A stretch of 64,000 bases of DNA, taken from CAVRQM01 sp963723455 (GTDB lineage: Bacteria; Pseudomonadota; Alphaproteobacteria; Acetobacterales; Acetobacteraceae). Location: positions 806,001-870,000 of the forward strand of contig CAVRQM010000001.1 in NCBI GenBank assembly GCA_963723455.1. The letters run 5' to 3'. The stretch's first letter is position 1. Every line of letters begins with the position of its first letter. The notes below the pieces were generated by a model that was not told where the DNA came from, did not search any database, and saw only the letters and a program-made list of their open reading frames with translations. Both the position numbers and the translations under genes were made by a program. Shown here one piece after another: positions 45,695 to 54,133 of the stretch.

Positions 45695-46356
45695 GGCGGC
45701 GGGTCGGCGTGCTGATTAGCGGCCGCGGCTCGAACATGGCGGCGCTGATCGACGCGGCGGCCGGATCCGGCTTCCCGGCCGAGATCGCGCTGGTGCTGTC
45801 CAACCGGCCCGACGCCCCCGGCCTGGCGCACGCCGCCGCGTGCGGCGTCGCCGCGCGCTGCATCGACCATCGCCGCTTCGGCCGCGACCGCGCCGCGCAT
45901 GAGCGTGAGATCGCGGCTGCGCTGGACGCGGCCGGGGTGGAGATCGTCTGCCTGGCCGGCTGGATGCGGCTGCTGACGCCGTTCCTGGTCGATCGCTATG
46001 CCGGACGCATGCTGAACGTCCACCCCAGCCTGCTGCCGGCCTTCTCCGGGCTGGACACGCATGCACGGGCGCTGGCGGCGGGGGTGCGGCTGCACGGCTG
46101 CACCGTGCATCTGGTCACCGAGGGCATGGACCAGGGGCCGATCCTGGCGCAGGCGGCGGTCCCGGTGCTGCCCGGCGATACCGCCGGCACGCTCGCCGCG
46201 CGCGTGCTGGTCCAGGAACACATCCTGTACCCGGCGGTGCTGGCCGCGCTCGCCGGCGGGCATGACATGGCGGCCGCGCCCGCCGATGCCGCGCTGCGCA
46301 ACCCCTTGCCCCACCCCTTGCCCCACCCCTTGCCTACGCAGCGCGGAGCCGCATAG
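45691..46356 (+). CDS. purN: Phosphoribosylglycinamide formyltransferase
   Basis: 221-aa formyl-THF-dependent enzyme, third step of purine synthesis. GVLISGRGSNMAALIDAA binds phosphate; the catalytic Asn-His-Asp set lies in MLNVHPSLLPAF and VTEGMDQGPILAQAAV. The start ATG overlaps the purM TGA. The last about 18 residues, NPLPHPLPHPLP then TQRGAA, come from a 12-bp repeat and are not part of the fold. Confidence 0.96.
   Translation: MRRRVGVLISGRGSNMAALIDAAAGSGFPAEIALVLSNRPDAPGLAHAAACGVAARCIDHRRFGRDRAAHEREIAAALDAAGVEIVCLAGWMRLLTPFLVDRYAGRMLNVHPSLLPAFSGLDTHARALAAGVRLHGCTVHLVTEGMDQGPILAQAAVPVLPGDTAGTLAARVLVQEHILYPAVLAALAGGHDMAAAPADAALRNPLPHPLPHPLPTQRGAA
46301..46334. repeat. 12-bp tandem repeat at the purN 3' end
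   Basis: ACCCCTTGCCCC at 46301-46312 and 46313-46324, with a partial third copy to 46334. It encodes PLPH repeats at the C-terminus of PurN. Because 12 is divisible by 3, copy changes keep the reading frame. Confidence 0.85.
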
Positions 46357-46399
46357 AACACGCCACGCTGACGCACCCGCCCGCCGCGAGACGCACATC

Positions 46400-46570
46400 A
46401 TGTCCGACATCCACCCCTCCGCGCCCGCCCCCTCCGGCGCCGCACCGCTGACCGAGGAGGCGTTCCTCGCCGATCGTCAGCGGTTCTGGGGTTCGTTCAC
46501 CGGCCTGATTACCGGCGGGGTCATTGCAATCGTGATCCTGCTGATCCTGATGGACATTTTCCTGGTCTGA
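46400..46570 (+). CDS. aa3-type cytochrome c oxidase subunit IV-like protein
   Basis: 56 aa: a short hydrophilic start (MSDIHPSAPAPSGAAPLTEE), the segment AFLADRQRFWGSFTGLITGG, then one membrane span ending MDIFLV. Length and layout match the small alphaproteobacterial COX subunit IV family, which sits beside the large oxidase subunits in the inner membrane. The other oxidase genes are not in this window. Assignment rests on size and pattern. Confidence 0.65.
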   Translation: MSDIHPSAPAPSGAAPLTEEAFLADRQRFWGSFTGLITGGVIAIVILLILMDIFLV

Positions 46571-46622
46571 GGGCGCGACGGCGGCCCGGCGGCCGATCCG
46601 CCGCCTTGGCCTGCCGCCCGTT

Positions 46623-47045
46623 TCAGCCGACGATCTCGGTCTGCGCGAAAAAGAAGGCGATTTCCGTCGCGGCGTTCTCGGCGCTGTCCGAGCCGTGCGC
46701 GGTGTTCGCCTCGATGCTTTCGGCGAAGGTCGCGCGGATGGTGCCCGCCGCCGCCTTGGCCGGGTCGGTCGCCCCCATCACGTCGCGGTTGCGCGCCACC
46801 GCGCCCTCGCCCTCCAGCACCTGCGCCACCACCGGACCCGAGGTCATGAAGCTGACCAGGTCGCGGAAGAAGCCGCGCTCGCGATGGACAGCATAGAACG
46901 CCTCGGCCTGCGCCGTCGTCAGTTGCAGGCGCTTCTGCGCCACGATGCGCAGCCCGGCATCCTCCAGCTTGGCGTTGACCTGCCCGGTGATGTTGCGGCG
47001 CGTCGCGTCGGGCTTCAGGATGGACAGGGTGCGCTCGGTGGCCAT
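46623..47045 (-). CDS. ndk: Nucleoside diphosphate kinase
   Basis: 140-aa phosphotransfer enzyme that balances NTP pools. It starts MATERTLSILKPDATRRNIT, has KRLQLTTAQAEAFYAVHRER, and the active-site His lies in NTAHGSDSAENAATEIAFFF. GAGG upstream supports the ATG at 47045 rather than a TTG six bases before it. It is convergent with the oxidase-subunit gene. Confidence 0.97.
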   Translation of the reverse strand: MATERTLSILKPDATRRNITGQVNAKLEDAGLRIVAQKRLQLTTAQAEAFYAVHRERGFFRDLVSFMTSGPVVAQVLEGEGAVARNRDVMGATDPAKAAAGTIRATFAESIEANTAHGSDSAENAATEIAFFFAQTEIVG

Positions 47046-47176
47046 GGGCAAATCCTCTGCAGGGCGTTTGTGGCACGGCCCTTATAGGAACCGTGCCGCC
47101 CTGGCCAGCAGCGGCCGGCTGCGAAAACCTTCCGGCCGCCGCACGTTCTCCCGGCACGCCACCGCCGGGGACCACG

Positions 47177-48229
47177 ATGCGACTGTTCACCTGCCAGGCT
47201 TGCGGCAACGTGCTGTATTTCGAGAACACGCGCTGCGAGGCGTGCGGCCACGCCCTCGGCTACCTGCCCGCCGAGCAGACCATCACCGCGCTGCAGTCGG
47301 ACGGCGACGGTTTCGCGCCGCTCGCAGCACCCGGCACGACGGCGCGGCTGTGCGACAACGCCCGCTATGACGTGTGCAACTGGCTGGTCGCCGACGCTGC
47401 GGAGCCGCTCTGCCTGGCCTGCCGCCACAACCGCACCATCCCCGACGTGGACGTGACAGAGAACCGCAACCGCTGGCGGCTGATCGAATGGGCCAAGCAC
47501 CGGCTGTTCTACACGCTGCTCAAGCTGGACCTGCCGACGCCCACGCGCGCGCAGGACCCCCGGGCCGGCCTGGCGTTCGACTTCCTCGCCGAGCCGCCGC
47601 AGCCCGGCGCTGCGCAGGTGATGACCGGCCACGCCGACGGGCTGATTACCCTGTCGCTGAAGGAAGCCGACGACGCCGAGCGCACCACGCTGCGCGAGGC
47701 CATGGGCGAGCCGTACCGCACCCTGCTGGGACATTTCCGCCATGAGATCGGGCATTACTACTGGGACCGGCTGGTGCGCGACGGCGGCCGGCTGGACGAC
47801 TGCCGCGCCGTGTTCGGCGACGATCGCGCGGACTACCAGGCCGCCCTGCAACACCACTACCAGCAGGGCGCGCCGCCGGACTGGCAGGAGCGGTTCATCA
47901 GCGCCTATGCCAGCACTCACCCGTGGGAGGACTTCGCCGAGACCTGGGCGCACTACCTGCACATCGTCGATACGCTCGACACCGCCGCCGCGTTCGGCCT
48001 GCGCGTGCGCCCCGCCGTGGCGCATCCGGCCGAGCTGGACACCAGCCTCGATCTGGATCCGTATGATGCAGCGGACGCGCGCACGCTGGTGCAGGCGTGG
48101 CTGCCGCTGACCTATGCGGTCAACAGCCTCAACCGCAGCATGGGCCAGCCCGACCTATACCCGTTCATCCTCTCGGCCCCGGTGGTGGACAGGCTGGAGT
48201 TCATCCACCGGCTGATCCACCGGATCTAG
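47177..48229 (+). CDS. Putative zinc metallopeptidase with N-terminal zinc ribbon
   Basis: 350 aa. A zinc ribbon of the CxxC type is seen at C6, C9, C20 and C23, and a second Cys group at about C59-C82. The metallopeptidase motif HEIGHYYWD (H189, E190, H193) lies in the middle, followed by PWEDFAETWAHYLHIVDTLD, which carries a candidate third ligand. This layout matches the PF15887-type putative zinc-binding peptidases. Substrate unknown; no signal peptide. The start at 47177 is the first Met before the zinc ribbon. Confidence 0.8.
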   Translation: MRLFTCQACGNVLYFENTRCEACGHALGYLPAEQTITALQSDGDGFAPLAAPGTTARLCDNARYDVCNWLVADAAEPLCLACRHNRTIPDVDVTENRNRWRLIEWAKHRLFYTLLKLDLPTPTRAQDPRAGLAFDFLAEPPQPGAAQVMTGHADGLITLSLKEADDAERTTLREAMGEPYRTLLGHFRHEIGHYYWDRLVRDGGRLDDCRAVFGDDRADYQAALQHHYQQGAPPDWQERFISAYASTHPWEDFAETWAHYLHIVDTLDTAAAFGLRVRPAVAHPAELDTSLDLDPYDAADARTLVQAWLPLTYAVNSLNRSMGQPDLYPFILSAPVVDRLEFIHRLIHRI

Positions 48230-48394
48230 CCGCGCCCCGTCCAGGGCGGCGCGGGCGCGCTCCGCGTCGCGCGCGGCGGCCTCGCGCTGCGGCCTGCCGC
48301 GTCCATGCAGGGCGCGCGCCTGGTCAGCCTGCGCGGCGTCCAGGGCGCGGGCGCGGCGCTTGCGCTCGCGCCGCAGGTTGACGATCTCGGCCAT
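48155..48394 (-). CDS. DUF4169 small basic protein
   Basis: 79 aa. The start MAEIVNLRRERKRRARALDA and the Arg/Ala-rich helical continuation to ARAALDGARLDP match DUF4169, a short alphaproteobacterial family of unknown function. The last about 25 residues extend antisense into the end of the metallopeptidase gene, with 75 nt of overlap. Confidence 0.7.
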   Translation of the reverse strand: MAEIVNLRRERKRRARALDAAQADQARALHGRGRPQREAAARDAERARAALDGARLDPVDQPVDELQPVHHRGREDERV

Positions 48395-48439
48395 GCGCGC
48401 ATCCTTCCGCCACTCACGGCGCAACGCAAGGCACGGCAC

Positions 48440-49126
48440 ATGGGCAGCATGATCGAACTGACGGCCGGCGACGGCCACCGCCTCGGCGCCTGGCGCGCCG
48501 GCCCGGACGACGCGCGCGCCGGGCTGGTGCTGGTGCAGGAGATCTTCGGCGTCAACGGCCACATCCGCCAGACCTGCGAGGCGTTTGCCGCCGAAGGCTA
48601 CTTGGTGCTGGCGCCGGCGCTGTTCGACCGCGTCGAGGCCGCGGTCGAGCTCGGCTACGGCCCGCAGGACGTGGAGCGCGGCCGGGCGTTGCGCGGCCAG
48701 GTCGCGGAAGCCGACACGCTGGCCGACATCGAGGCGGCGGCGCAGGCGCTGCATGGGCGGTTGGACGGGCGGGCGCTGGGCATTGTCGGCTATTGCTGGG
48801 GCGGCACGGTGGCGTGGTGGGGGGCGACGCGGACCAGCCTGTTCGGCGCGGCGGTCGGCTGGTATGGCGGCGGTATCGCGGCGGCGCGCATGGAGCAGCC
48901 GCATTGCCCGGTGCAGTTGCATTTCGGCGAGACCGACGGCTCGATCCCGATGGCCGACGTGGACGCCATCCGCGCGGCCCAGCCGGAGGCCGAGATCTAC
49001 ACCTACCCCGGCGCCGGCCACGGCTTCGGCTGCAGCGAGCGGGGCAGCTACTCGGCGACCGACGCAGCGCAGGCGCAGCAGCGGACGCTGGCGTTCCTGG
49101 CGTGGCATCTGCCCCGCCCCGCCTGA
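48440..49126 (+). CDS. Dienelactone hydrolase family protein
   Basis: 228-aa alpha/beta hydrolase. The nucleophile is Cys119 in VGYCWGGTVAW; the acid and base are expected in FGETDGSIPMAD and GAGHGFGCSERGSY. LVLVQEIFGVNGHIRQTCEA is the conserved N-terminal block. Members hydrolyse dienelactones in aromatic breakdown, but many are general esterases, and no aromatic pathway genes are near. The start at 48440 gives MGSMIELTAGDG. Confidence 0.88.
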   Translation: MGSMIELTAGDGHRLGAWRAGPDDARAGLVLVQEIFGVNGHIRQTCEAFAAEGYLVLAPALFDRVEAAVELGYGPQDVERGRALRGQVAEADTLADIEAAAQALHGRLDGRALGIVGYCWGGTVAWWGATRTSLFGAAVGWYGGGIAAARMEQPHCPVQLHFGETDGSIPMADVDAIRAAQPEAEIYTYPGAGHGFGCSERGSYSATDAAQAQQRTLAFLAWHLPRPA

Positions 49127-49207
49127 CGACCAGCCGCGTCAGGGAGAACCCGGGCGCGCACTCCGCGTTGATTGCGCATCGTTCAGCCTGCGGAAAGGTC
49201 GGCCGCC

Positions 49208-49360
49208 ATGCGCTTCATCCTGCTCATCATCGTCATCATCCTGCTGCTCGGCGCGCTGCCGACCTGGCCGTACAGCTCGGGCTGGGGCTACTTCCCGTCG
49301 GGCGGCCTCGGCCTGATCCTGCTGATCGTCGTCGTCCTGCTGGTGCTCGGCCGCATCTGA
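49208..49360 (+). CDS. DUF3309 small membrane protein
   Basis: 50 aa. Two hydrophobic segments flank the conserved LGALPTWPYSSGWGYFPSGG, the hallmark of DUF3309. A short inner-membrane protein of unknown role, common in alpha- and betaproteobacteria. Complete. Confidence 0.88.
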   Translation: MRFILLIIVIILLLGALPTWPYSSGWGYFPSGGLGLILLIVVVLLVLGRI

Positions 49361-49394
49361 GCGGCCCGCTTTCGTCAGGCCTGGCTCACCGTCG

Positions 49395-50291
<897 letters not shown>

Positions 50292-50346
50292 GCTTTCCTT
50301 ACGAGGAGCTTATGGCAATCCCCGGCAGCGCCCGACGCTGGCCCGC

Positions 50347-51115
50347 TCAATGCGCGTCCGCCCAGATCTTCCGCTTTATCCCATACGTCACCGCCGTCAT
50401 CAGCAGCAGAAAGACAAAAATCTTCACTCCGATCTTCTTGCGCTGCTCCATCTCCGGGTTGGCGATGTAGGTCAGGAACATCGTGATGTCGTGCGCTTCC
50501 TGCTGCAGCGTGTTCTTGGTGCCGTCGGTATAGGTTACCTGACCATCCGACAGCGGCTGCGGCATGGCGATCTGATGGCCGGGGAAATACTTGTTGTAGG
50601 TACAGCCCCTCGCCCACCTTCACGCCGGGCGGCGGGTCGCTGTAGCCCTGCAGCAGCGAGTAGATATACGTGGCGCCGCCCTCGCGCGCCTTCTCCAGCA
50701 CCGACTGGTCCGGCGGCAGCGCGCCGTTATTGGCCGCGCGCGCCGCGTTGTCGTTGGCGAACGGCGCGTGGAAATGGTCCGACGGCAGCGCCGGGCGCGT
50801 CGTCTCCGACCCGTCGTCGGCAATCGCCGGCGTGGTGAAGCCGGCGGCCACCGCCTTCACCTGCGCCTGCGACAGGCCGATGCCTTCCAGGTTGCGGTAG
50901 TAGGCCTGCTTCAGCGAATGGCAGTTGGAGCAGACTTCCTTGTAGATCTCGAAGCCGCGCTGCGCCGAGGCGCGGTCGAACGTGCCGAACGGGCCGGAAA
51001 AGCTCCAATGCGGGCTGGGCAGCAGCTTCTCCTGCTCGGGCAGGGTGGTCAGGTACAGGATCGCCAGTGCGAAAACCAGGATCGTGGGCGGGATGAACCG
51101 CAGCGAAAGGCGCAT
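50347..51115 (-). CDS. petC: Cytochrome c1, one frame break
   Basis: 255 aa after removing one extra base near 50599, where GEGLY should continue YNKYFPGHQIAMPQPLSDG. Part of the bc1 complex. The N-terminal FIPPTILVFALAILYLTTLP is a signal/anchor segment; heme c binds at CSNCH in YKEVCSNCHSLKQAYY, and the axial Met is probably in IAMPQPL. A C-terminal span (KIFVFLLLMTAVTYGIKRKI) anchors it with the domain outside. The start overlaps the petB stop (TGATG). Confidence 0.93.
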
Positions 51116-52386
51116 CAGACAGGCTCCATCGGCTTGGCCATCGCACCGGCTGGCAGCGGGCCGCCGCCCGGCCGCAGCACCGGTTTGCTGATGCTCTCGG
51201 GCAGCGGCAGCGGCTGCTCCAGCTTGCCCAGGATCGGCAGAAACACCAGGAAATGCAGGAAATACCAGGCGGTCGAGACGCGGCCGACGACGATCCACAG
51301 ACCCTCGGGGTGGTGCGCGCCGACCTCGCCCAGCACGAACAGGTCGAACACCAGCACCAGCATCAGATTGCGGTAGATCGGCCGGAACCGGGCGCTGCGC
51401 ACCGGGCTGGTGTCCAGCCAGGGCAGCACGAACAGCACCAGGATCGCGCCGAACATCAGCGCGACGCCGCCCAGCTTGTTCGGCACCGAGCGCAGGATGG
51501 CGTAGAACGGCAGGAAGTACCATTCCGGCACGATGCTGAGCGGCGTCTGCAACGGGTTGGCCTGGATGTAGTTGTCGGCGTGGCCCAGGAAGTTCGGCGC
51601 GAAGAACACCAGGCAGGCGAACACCAGCAGATAGACGCAGATGCCGACCGAATCCTTCATCGTGTAATAGGGATGGAACGGCAGCGTGTCGGCCGGCCCC
51701 TTGACCTCGATGCCGAGCGGATTGTTCGACCCGGTGATGTGCAGCGCCGTGATGTGCAGGAAGATCACCCCGGTCAGCACGAACGGCAGCAGGTAGTGCA
51801 GGCTGAAGAAGCGGTTCAGCGTCGGGTCGCCGACCGCGAAGCCGCCCCACAGCCAGGTCACGATCCCCTGCCCGACCAGCGGAATCGCCGAGAACAGGTT
51901 GGTGATGACGGTGGCGCCCCAGAACGACATCTGGCCCCAGGGCAGCACGTAGCCCATGAACGCAATGGCCATCATCAGCAGCAGCAGCACCACGCCGATG
52001 ATCCACAGCAGCTCGCGCGGCGACTTGTACGAGCCGTAGTACATGCCGCGGAAGATGTGGATGTACACGACGATAAAGAACATCGAGGCGCCGTTGGCGT
52101 GCACGTAGCGCAGCAGCCAGCCGAAGTTCACGTCGCGCATGATGTGTTCGACGCTGTCGAAGGCCATCGACTGATCCGGCACGTAGTGCATGGCCAGGAA
52201 GACGCCGGTGGCGATCATGATGAGCAGGTTCACCATCGCCAGTGCGCCGAAGTTCCAGAAATAGTTGAAGTTCTTCGGCGTCGGAAAGACGCCGTACTCC
52301 TTCTGGATCAGCGAAATGATCGGAAGACGCTGATCGACCCAGTTCAGCACCGGGTTCTTCACGTCGCTCTTGTGCAGGCCGGCCAT
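51115..52386 (-). CDS. petB: Cytochrome b of the bc1 complex
   Basis: 423-aa membrane subunit that binds hemes bL and bH and the quinol sites. Heme-ligand His pairs are in FLAMHYVPDQ-region helices (WLLRYVHANGASMFFIVVYI, HIFRGMYYG; LHYLLPFVLTGVIFLHITAL). The quinol-site loop PEWYFLPFYAILRSVP has the canonical PEWY. Eight spans are expected. It lies between petA and petC. Confidence 0.97.
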   Translation of the reverse strand: MAGLHKSDVKNPVLNWVDQRLPIISLIQKEYGVFPTPKNFNYFWNFGALAMVNLLIMIATGVFLAMHYVPDQSMAFDSVEHIMRDVNFGWLLRYVHANGASMFFIVVYIHIFRGMYYGSYKSPRELLWIIGVVLLLLMMAIAFMGYVLPWGQMSFWGATVITNLFSAIPLVGQGIVTWLWGGFAVGDPTLNRFFSLHYLLPFVLTGVIFLHITALHITGSNNPLGIEVKGPADTLPFHPYYTMKDSVGICVYLLVFACLVFFAPNFLGHADNYIQANPLQTPLSIVPEWYFLPFYAILRSVPNKLGGVALMFGAILVLFVLPWLDTSPVRSARFRPIYRNLMLVLVFDLFVLGEVGAHHPEGLWIVVGRVSTAWYFLHFLVFLPILGKLEQPLPLPESISKPVLRPGGGPLPAGAMAKPMEPV

Positions 52387-52399
52387 CGGTGCGGGCTCC

Positions 52400-52975
52400 T
52401 CAGCCGATCTTGATCTTGGTGTCGGACTCGAACGCATAGTCCGGCAGATACAGGTTCAGCGGCGCGGGTCCGTGGCGCACCCGCCCGTCCACGTCGTACT
52501 GGCTGCCATGGCACGGGCACAGGTAGCCGCCGAAATTGCCGCGCGGATCGGTCGGCTTGTTGCCCAGCGGAATGCAGCCGAGATGCGTGCAGATGCCGAT
52601 CATCACCACCCACGGCTCATGCCCGGCCTTGACCCGCTCGGCGTCGGTCGCCGGCTCAATCAGCGCGGACATCGGCACCGCTTGCGCGACCTTGATCTCC
52701 TCGGGGGTGCGGTGGCGCACGAACACCGGCTTGCCGCGCCAGTTGACGGTGATGCCGCTGCCGGCCGGGATCGGCGTCAGATCGACCTCGACCGAGGACA
52801 GCGCCAGCACGTCCGAGGACGGGTTCATGCTGTCGATCAGCGGCCAGGCGATCGCGCCGATGCCGATGGCCGCGGCGGAGGCGCCCACCAGCTTGAGGAA
52901 ATCGCGCTTGCCGGTAGCGTCGCCCGCCGTCCCGTGATCGGGGGCGTGGCCGGATGCGTGAGCCGTCGCAGACAT
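52400..52975 (-). CDS. petA: Rieske iron-sulfur subunit of the bc1 complex
   Basis: 191 aa. One N-terminal membrane helix (RDFLKLVGASAAAIGIGAIA) anchors a periplasmic [2Fe-2S] domain. Cluster ligands and the disulfide Cys are in CTHLGCIPLG and CPCHGSQYD. It receives electrons from quinol and passes them to cytochrome c1. First gene of petABC; divergent from hemF over 151 nt. Confidence 0.97.
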   Translation of the reverse strand: MSATAHASGHAPDHGTAGDATGKRDFLKLVGASAAAIGIGAIAWPLIDSMNPSSDVLALSSVEVDLTPIPAGSGITVNWRGKPVFVRHRTPEEIKVAQAVPMSALIEPATDAERVKAGHEPWVVMIGICTHLGCIPLGNKPTDPRGNFGGYLCPCHGSQYDVDGRVRHGPAPLNLYLPDYAFESDTKIKIG

Positions 52976-53005
52976 CGTGGCGTCGTCCTTCGTTCGTCCG
53001 GCGCA

Positions 53006-53023
53006 GAATACGGGCGGGTATTC
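53006..53023. promoter_or_regulatory. Palindrome between petA and hemF
   Basis: GAATAC-GGGCGG-GTATTC, a perfect 6-6-6 inverted repeat in the divergent intergenic region, 31 nt upstream of the petA start. The size and spacing fit a dimeric regulator, and both neighbours serve aerobic respiration. The regulator is unknown; it is not an FNR-type box. Confidence 0.45.
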
Positions 53024-53086
53024 GCGACTGCAACATGCGGCCCGGCGGCTGCCCCGGAGCGGATCGCGCTTGGACCGCCTGCGGCT

Positions 53087-53114
53087 CTTGTCACCCGTCG
53101 CCCGTCGGTAGATA
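53087..53114 (+). promoter_or_regulatory. Possible hemF promoter
   Basis: CTTGTC (53087-53092) and TAGATA (53109-53114) with a 16-nt gap lie just before the hemF ATG at 53127. They resemble the alphaproteobacterial consensus, but transcription would begin only a few bases before the start codon, leaving little or no leader. Weak support. Confidence 0.25.
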
Positions 53115-53126
53115 GACCGCCGCGCA

Positions 53127-53993
53127 ATGCCGCAAGAGCCGCCTGCCCATGTCGCCCTGAAACCGGCGGCCCGCGCCTGGTTCGAGACGCTGCGCGACGA
53201 CCTCTGCGCCGCCTTCGAGGCGATCGAGCGCGAGGCAGGCAGCGCCGCGCCCTTCGTCCGCAGCGAATGGCAGCGCCCGACCGAGGACGGCTCCGACGGC
53301 GGCGGCGGCGTCACCGCCCTGCTGCGCGGGGCGGTGTTCGAGAAAGTCGGCGTCAACGTCTCGACCGTGTGGGGCGAGTTCTCGCCGGAGTTCCGCACCC
53401 AGATCCCCGGGGCCGCCGAGGATCCGCGGTTCTGGGCGAGCGGCATCAGCCTGGTCGCGCACCTAGCCAGCCCGCGCGTCCCGGCCGTCCATTTCAACAC
53501 GCGGATGCTGGTCACCACGCAAGGCTGGTTCGGCGGCGGCGGCGACCTGACGCCAATGACGCCGGAGGCGCCCGAGGCGGCGGCCGACGCGGCCGAGTTC
53601 CACGCCGCCCTGCGCGCCGCCTGCGACCGACACGACCCCGGCTACTACCCGCGCTTCAAGGAATGGTGCGACCGCTACTTCTTCCTGCCGCATCGCGGCG
53701 AGCCGCGCGGCGCCGGCGGGATCTTCTTCGACCACCTGTCCTCGGGCGATGCGGCGGCCGACCTGGCGTTCGTCCGCGCCGTCGGGCGGGCCTTCCTGGG
53801 CGTCTATCCCGCCCTCGTGCGCCGCCGCATGGGCGAGGCCTGGAGCGACGCCGAGCGCGCGCACCAGCTGCAGCGGCGCGGCCGCTACGTGGAGTTCAAC
53901 CTGCTGCACGACCGCGGCACCCTGTTCGGACTCAAGACCGGCGGCAATGTCGAGGCCATCCTGATGAGCCTGCCGCCGCTGGTCGGCTGGTAG
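53127..53993 (+). CDS. hemF: Oxygen-dependent coproporphyrinogen III oxidase
   Basis: 288-aa heme-synthesis enzyme that uses O2 to decarboxylate coproporphyrinogen III. Typical motifs are FEKVGVNVSTVWGEFSPEF, VHFNTRMLVTT, WFGGGGDLTPM, FKEWCDRYFFLPHRGEPRG, GGIFFDHLSSGD and YVEFNLLHDRGTLFGLKTGG. Complete. Its presence next to petABC ties heme supply to aerobic respiration. Confidence 0.97.
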   Translation: MPQEPPAHVALKPAARAWFETLRDDLCAAFEAIEREAGSAAPFVRSEWQRPTEDGSDGGGGVTALLRGAVFEKVGVNVSTVWGEFSPEFRTQIPGAAEDPRFWASGISLVAHLASPRVPAVHFNTRMLVTTQGWFGGGGDLTPMTPEAPEAAADAAEFHAALRAACDRHDPGYYPRFKEWCDRYFFLPHRGEPRGAGGIFFDHLSSGDAAADLAFVRAVGRAFLGVYPALVRRRMGEAWSDAERAHQLQRRGRYVEFNLLHDRGTLFGLKTGGNVEAILMSLPPLVGW

Positions 53994-54133
53994 GCCGGCT
54001 GCCCGGCCCGCCGCTGCCGGCGACTGGGTAACATCCTCGTCGGTTGCTGGACGACCGGCCGATTTCGCAAGACTGTTGCTAGTCATCGGCCGCCGATCGA
54101 GGGCGCGCCCCGTGCAGGTGAGAGGCTCTCGGC

